Shown here: positions 14,629-15,550 of the stretch, one piece after another
How the letters are laid out: each line of letters starts with the position of its first letter
How positions within the stretch are numbered: position 1 is the first letter of the stretch
Origin: an uncultured Candidatus Melainabacteria bacterium
Lineage (GTDB): Bacteria; Cyanobacteriota; Vampirovibrionia; Gastranaerophilales; Gastranaerophilaceae
Direction: 5' to 3'
Length of the DNA: 15,550 bases
Assembly: GCA_934717855.1 (NCBI GenBank)
Contig: CAKUZI010000016.1
Location: 1 to 15,550, forward strand
Notes under the pieces: model-generated
What the model was told of the DNA's origin: nothing
The model's database searches: none
What the model saw: only the letters and a program-made list of their open reading frames with translations
Made by a program: the position numbers and the translations under genes

Positions 14629-14760
14629 TTACTCCTTTACCAACGGACTGATTTCCCCCCCCCCGAAAAGCAAATTAATCGCTTTTTCACGAGAAACCTT
14701 TGGATTTTTCTTTAAATATAAATTTAATTGTTGTTGCTGTTGCACACTTAAATCTGACAT
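14629..14760 (-). CDS. 5' segment of the giant gene, out of frame in this assembly
   Basis: The ATG at 14760 has a good Shine-Dalgarno (AGGAG seven bases upstream), in contrast to the TTG used by the main frame. It encodes MSDLSVQQQQQLNLYLKK, then SREKAINLLFGGG, and reaches a TAA after 43 residues, shortly past the G10 tract. With 8 or 11 G, translation would instead continue as GG(G)NQSVGKGVTLEHSTQRAQ into the long frame with no stop. I read it as the real N-terminus of the giant protein in an OFF phase, or as an assembly frameshift. Confidence 0.7.
   Translation of the reverse strand: MSDLSVQQQQQLNLYLKKNPKVSREKAINLLFGGGEISPLVKE
14655..14664. repeat. homopolymer C10 (G10 in the coding strand of the giant gene)
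   Basis: Ten G on the minus strand directly follow codon 32 (Phe) of the frame opened at 14760 and encode a glycine run. The count decides whether the giant protein is made: 10 gives a 43-residue peptide, while 8 or 11 gives the full protein. It is the classic position for a phase-variable tract. Confidence 0.9.
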
Positions 14761-14827
14761 AAGTATTCTCCTACTTTAGATACATCGGCATACAACAATA
14801 ATTTCTTTATAGTAAAAACAAAAATCG

Positions 14828-14986
14828 TTACATTTCGTAAGAAACACTTACTGATAAAACGTCTTCATCTACCGCAACAATCGCCCAGCGAATTACTGAC
14901 GAAAATAATTTAGACAATTCCTGCTCAACATAATCATTATCAAAATTTTCTATTCTCGAAATTTTTACAATATCAGACTTAATCAT
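14828..14986 (-). CDS. small protein of unknown function, 52 residues
   Basis: A short frame beginning MIKSDIVKISRIENFDNDYV and ending WAIVAVDEDVLSVSVSYEM. The pattern is an amphipathic helix (about 18-32, YVEQELSKLFSSVIR) followed by two beta-strand-like segments (34-39 and 43-50), with no membrane helix or signal. It looks like a compact folded domain rather than chance, but I do not recognise it. No strong Shine-Dalgarno is seen; a TAAAAT just upstream could drive a nearly leaderless transcript. It is divergent from tlyA (48 bases) and 67 bases upstream of the giant gene's ATG in the same direction, with no terminator between, so the two may be co-transcribed. Confidence 0.6.
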   Translation of the reverse strand: MIKSDIVKISRIENFDNDYVEQELSKLFSSVIRWAIVAVDEDVLSVSVSYEM

Positions 14987-14994
14987 AGTTTAAT

Positions 14995-15023
14995 TTTACT
15001 ACAAACTAAATTTTATTTATGAT
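14995..15023 (+). promoter_or_regulatory. candidate tlyA promoter
   Basis: TTTACT (14995-15000) and TATGAT (15018-15023) are exactly 17 bases apart. The start codon comes 11 bases after the -10, so the transcript would have only about five leader bases and no Shine-Dalgarno, implying nearly leaderless translation. Confidence 0.5.
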
Positions 15024-15034
15024 ATTTTAGAATT

Positions 15035-15550
15035 ATGAAAGAAAGATTGGATAAATATCTCACGGATTTAGGCTATTTTGACACAAAAAGCAAAGCATCA
15101 GCTGCAATTTTAGCGGGACACGTAAAAATTAACGACGAATATATCACAAAGGCAGGCTTTCAAATTAACCCTGCCAAAGAATACGAAATTGTTGTCAAAT
15201 CAATGCCTTATGTTTCTCGAGGTGGGTTTAAGCTTAAAAAAGCCTTGGATACTTTTCCAATAAAAGTCGAGGGAAGAATTTGCCTTGACGCAGGAGCTTC
15301 AACCGGCGGGTTTACGGACTGTTTGCTTCAAAACGGCGCAAAATTCGTTTACGCAACAGATGTCGGATACGGTCAATTAGATTGGAAAATCCGCTCAGAT
15401 GAACGAGTTAAAACAATCGAAAGAACAAACTTAAAAAATTGTGGATTTGAAGAAATATATTCAGAAAACGAGTCTATAGCAGATTTGCTAGTAAGTGATT
15501 TATCATTCATCTCTCTAACAAAAGTTTTGCCGAATTTAAAAAATTTGTTA
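15035..15550 (+). CDS. tlyA: TlyA-family rRNA 2'-O-methyltransferase (hemolysin A family), 3' end cut by window
   Basis: The first 172 residues of a family usually about 270 long. Characterised TlyA enzymes methylate ribose 2'-OH groups of rRNA using SAM; the 'hemolysin' label is historical. An S4 RNA-binding domain is at about 1-60 (RLDKYLTDLG, KASAAILAGHVKIN). It is followed by PYVSRGGFKLKKAL (58-71), which opens the FtsJ-type methyltransferase domain. The SAM site CLDAGASTGGFTDCLL (83-98) and DVGYGQLDWKIR (109-120) follow, then DLLVSDLSFISL (150-161). The frame is clean to the edge, and the missing part should hold the last catalytic motif. It needs SAM, made by the nearby MetK, but no operon link exists. 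Confidence 0.94.
   Translation, partial: MKERLDKYLTDLGYFDTKSKASAAILAGHVKINDEYITKAGFQINPAKEYEIVVKSMPYVSRGGFKLKKALDTFPIKVEGRICLDAGASTGGFTDCLLQNGAKFVYATDVGYGQLDWKIRSDERVKTIERTNLKNCGFEEIYSENESIADLLVSDLSFISLTKVLPNLKNLL

Overview
The window is AT-rich and carries mostly chromosomal housekeeping genes. It looks like a gut member of the Gastranaerophilales (Vampirovibrionia, formerly 'Melainabacteria', the non-photosynthetic relatives of Cyanobacteria). This placement is an inference from remembered family traits: a lysine-rich protein with an N-terminal PSFNG tag, a pilin-like protein ending in a DVNG...PNRWGKDIFG block, and an RNase Y-YmdB gene pair in a low-GC genome. TGA is used as a normal stop codon.

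Layout, left to right. The left edge holds the start of a possible minus-strand gene containing a run of ten G. Next is the HU gene (minus) with its own promoter and terminator. A plus-strand unit follows: a membrane glycosyltransferase, adenine phosphoribosyltransferase (apt) and a lysine-rich protein of unknown function, closed by a hairpin terminator. Converging on it is a minus-strand operon (8003 down to 3465) of RNase Y, the YmdB phosphodiesterase, a PHP-domain phosphoesterase, a pilin-like membrane-anchored protein and a LOG-family protein. The last four genes overlap or sit within 20 bases of each other, and a heptamer-repeat inverted repeat separates rny from ymdB. A YibE/F-type membrane protein (plus) then converges on metK (minus). 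metK has a six-cysteine C-terminal tail, and its roughly 95-nt leader can fold into two abutting hairpins whose loops are complementary. The right part is a roughly 1,200-residue unknown protein (minus), a 52-residue protein (minus), and the divergent start of a TlyA-type rRNA methyltransferase (plus) that runs off the window.

The most notable signals are these. (1) A ten-G run interrupts the reading frame of the giant gene 33 codons after a well-placed ATG and Shine-Dalgarno; 8 or 11 G would restore one long frame. A second ten-G run lies in a candidate coding start at the left edge. Phase variation by slipped-strand mispairing is the leading hypothesis, with assembly error as the main alternative. 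(2) The metK leader matches no SAM riboswitch consensus I can recall, yet shows a potential kissing loop that competes with pairing to the Shine-Dalgarno. (3) The MetK tail is CSCGCCSCSCK. (4) Heptamer repeats form a large hairpin inside the RNA-turnover operon.

No rRNA, tRNA, CRISPR array, insertion sequence or integrase was seen.
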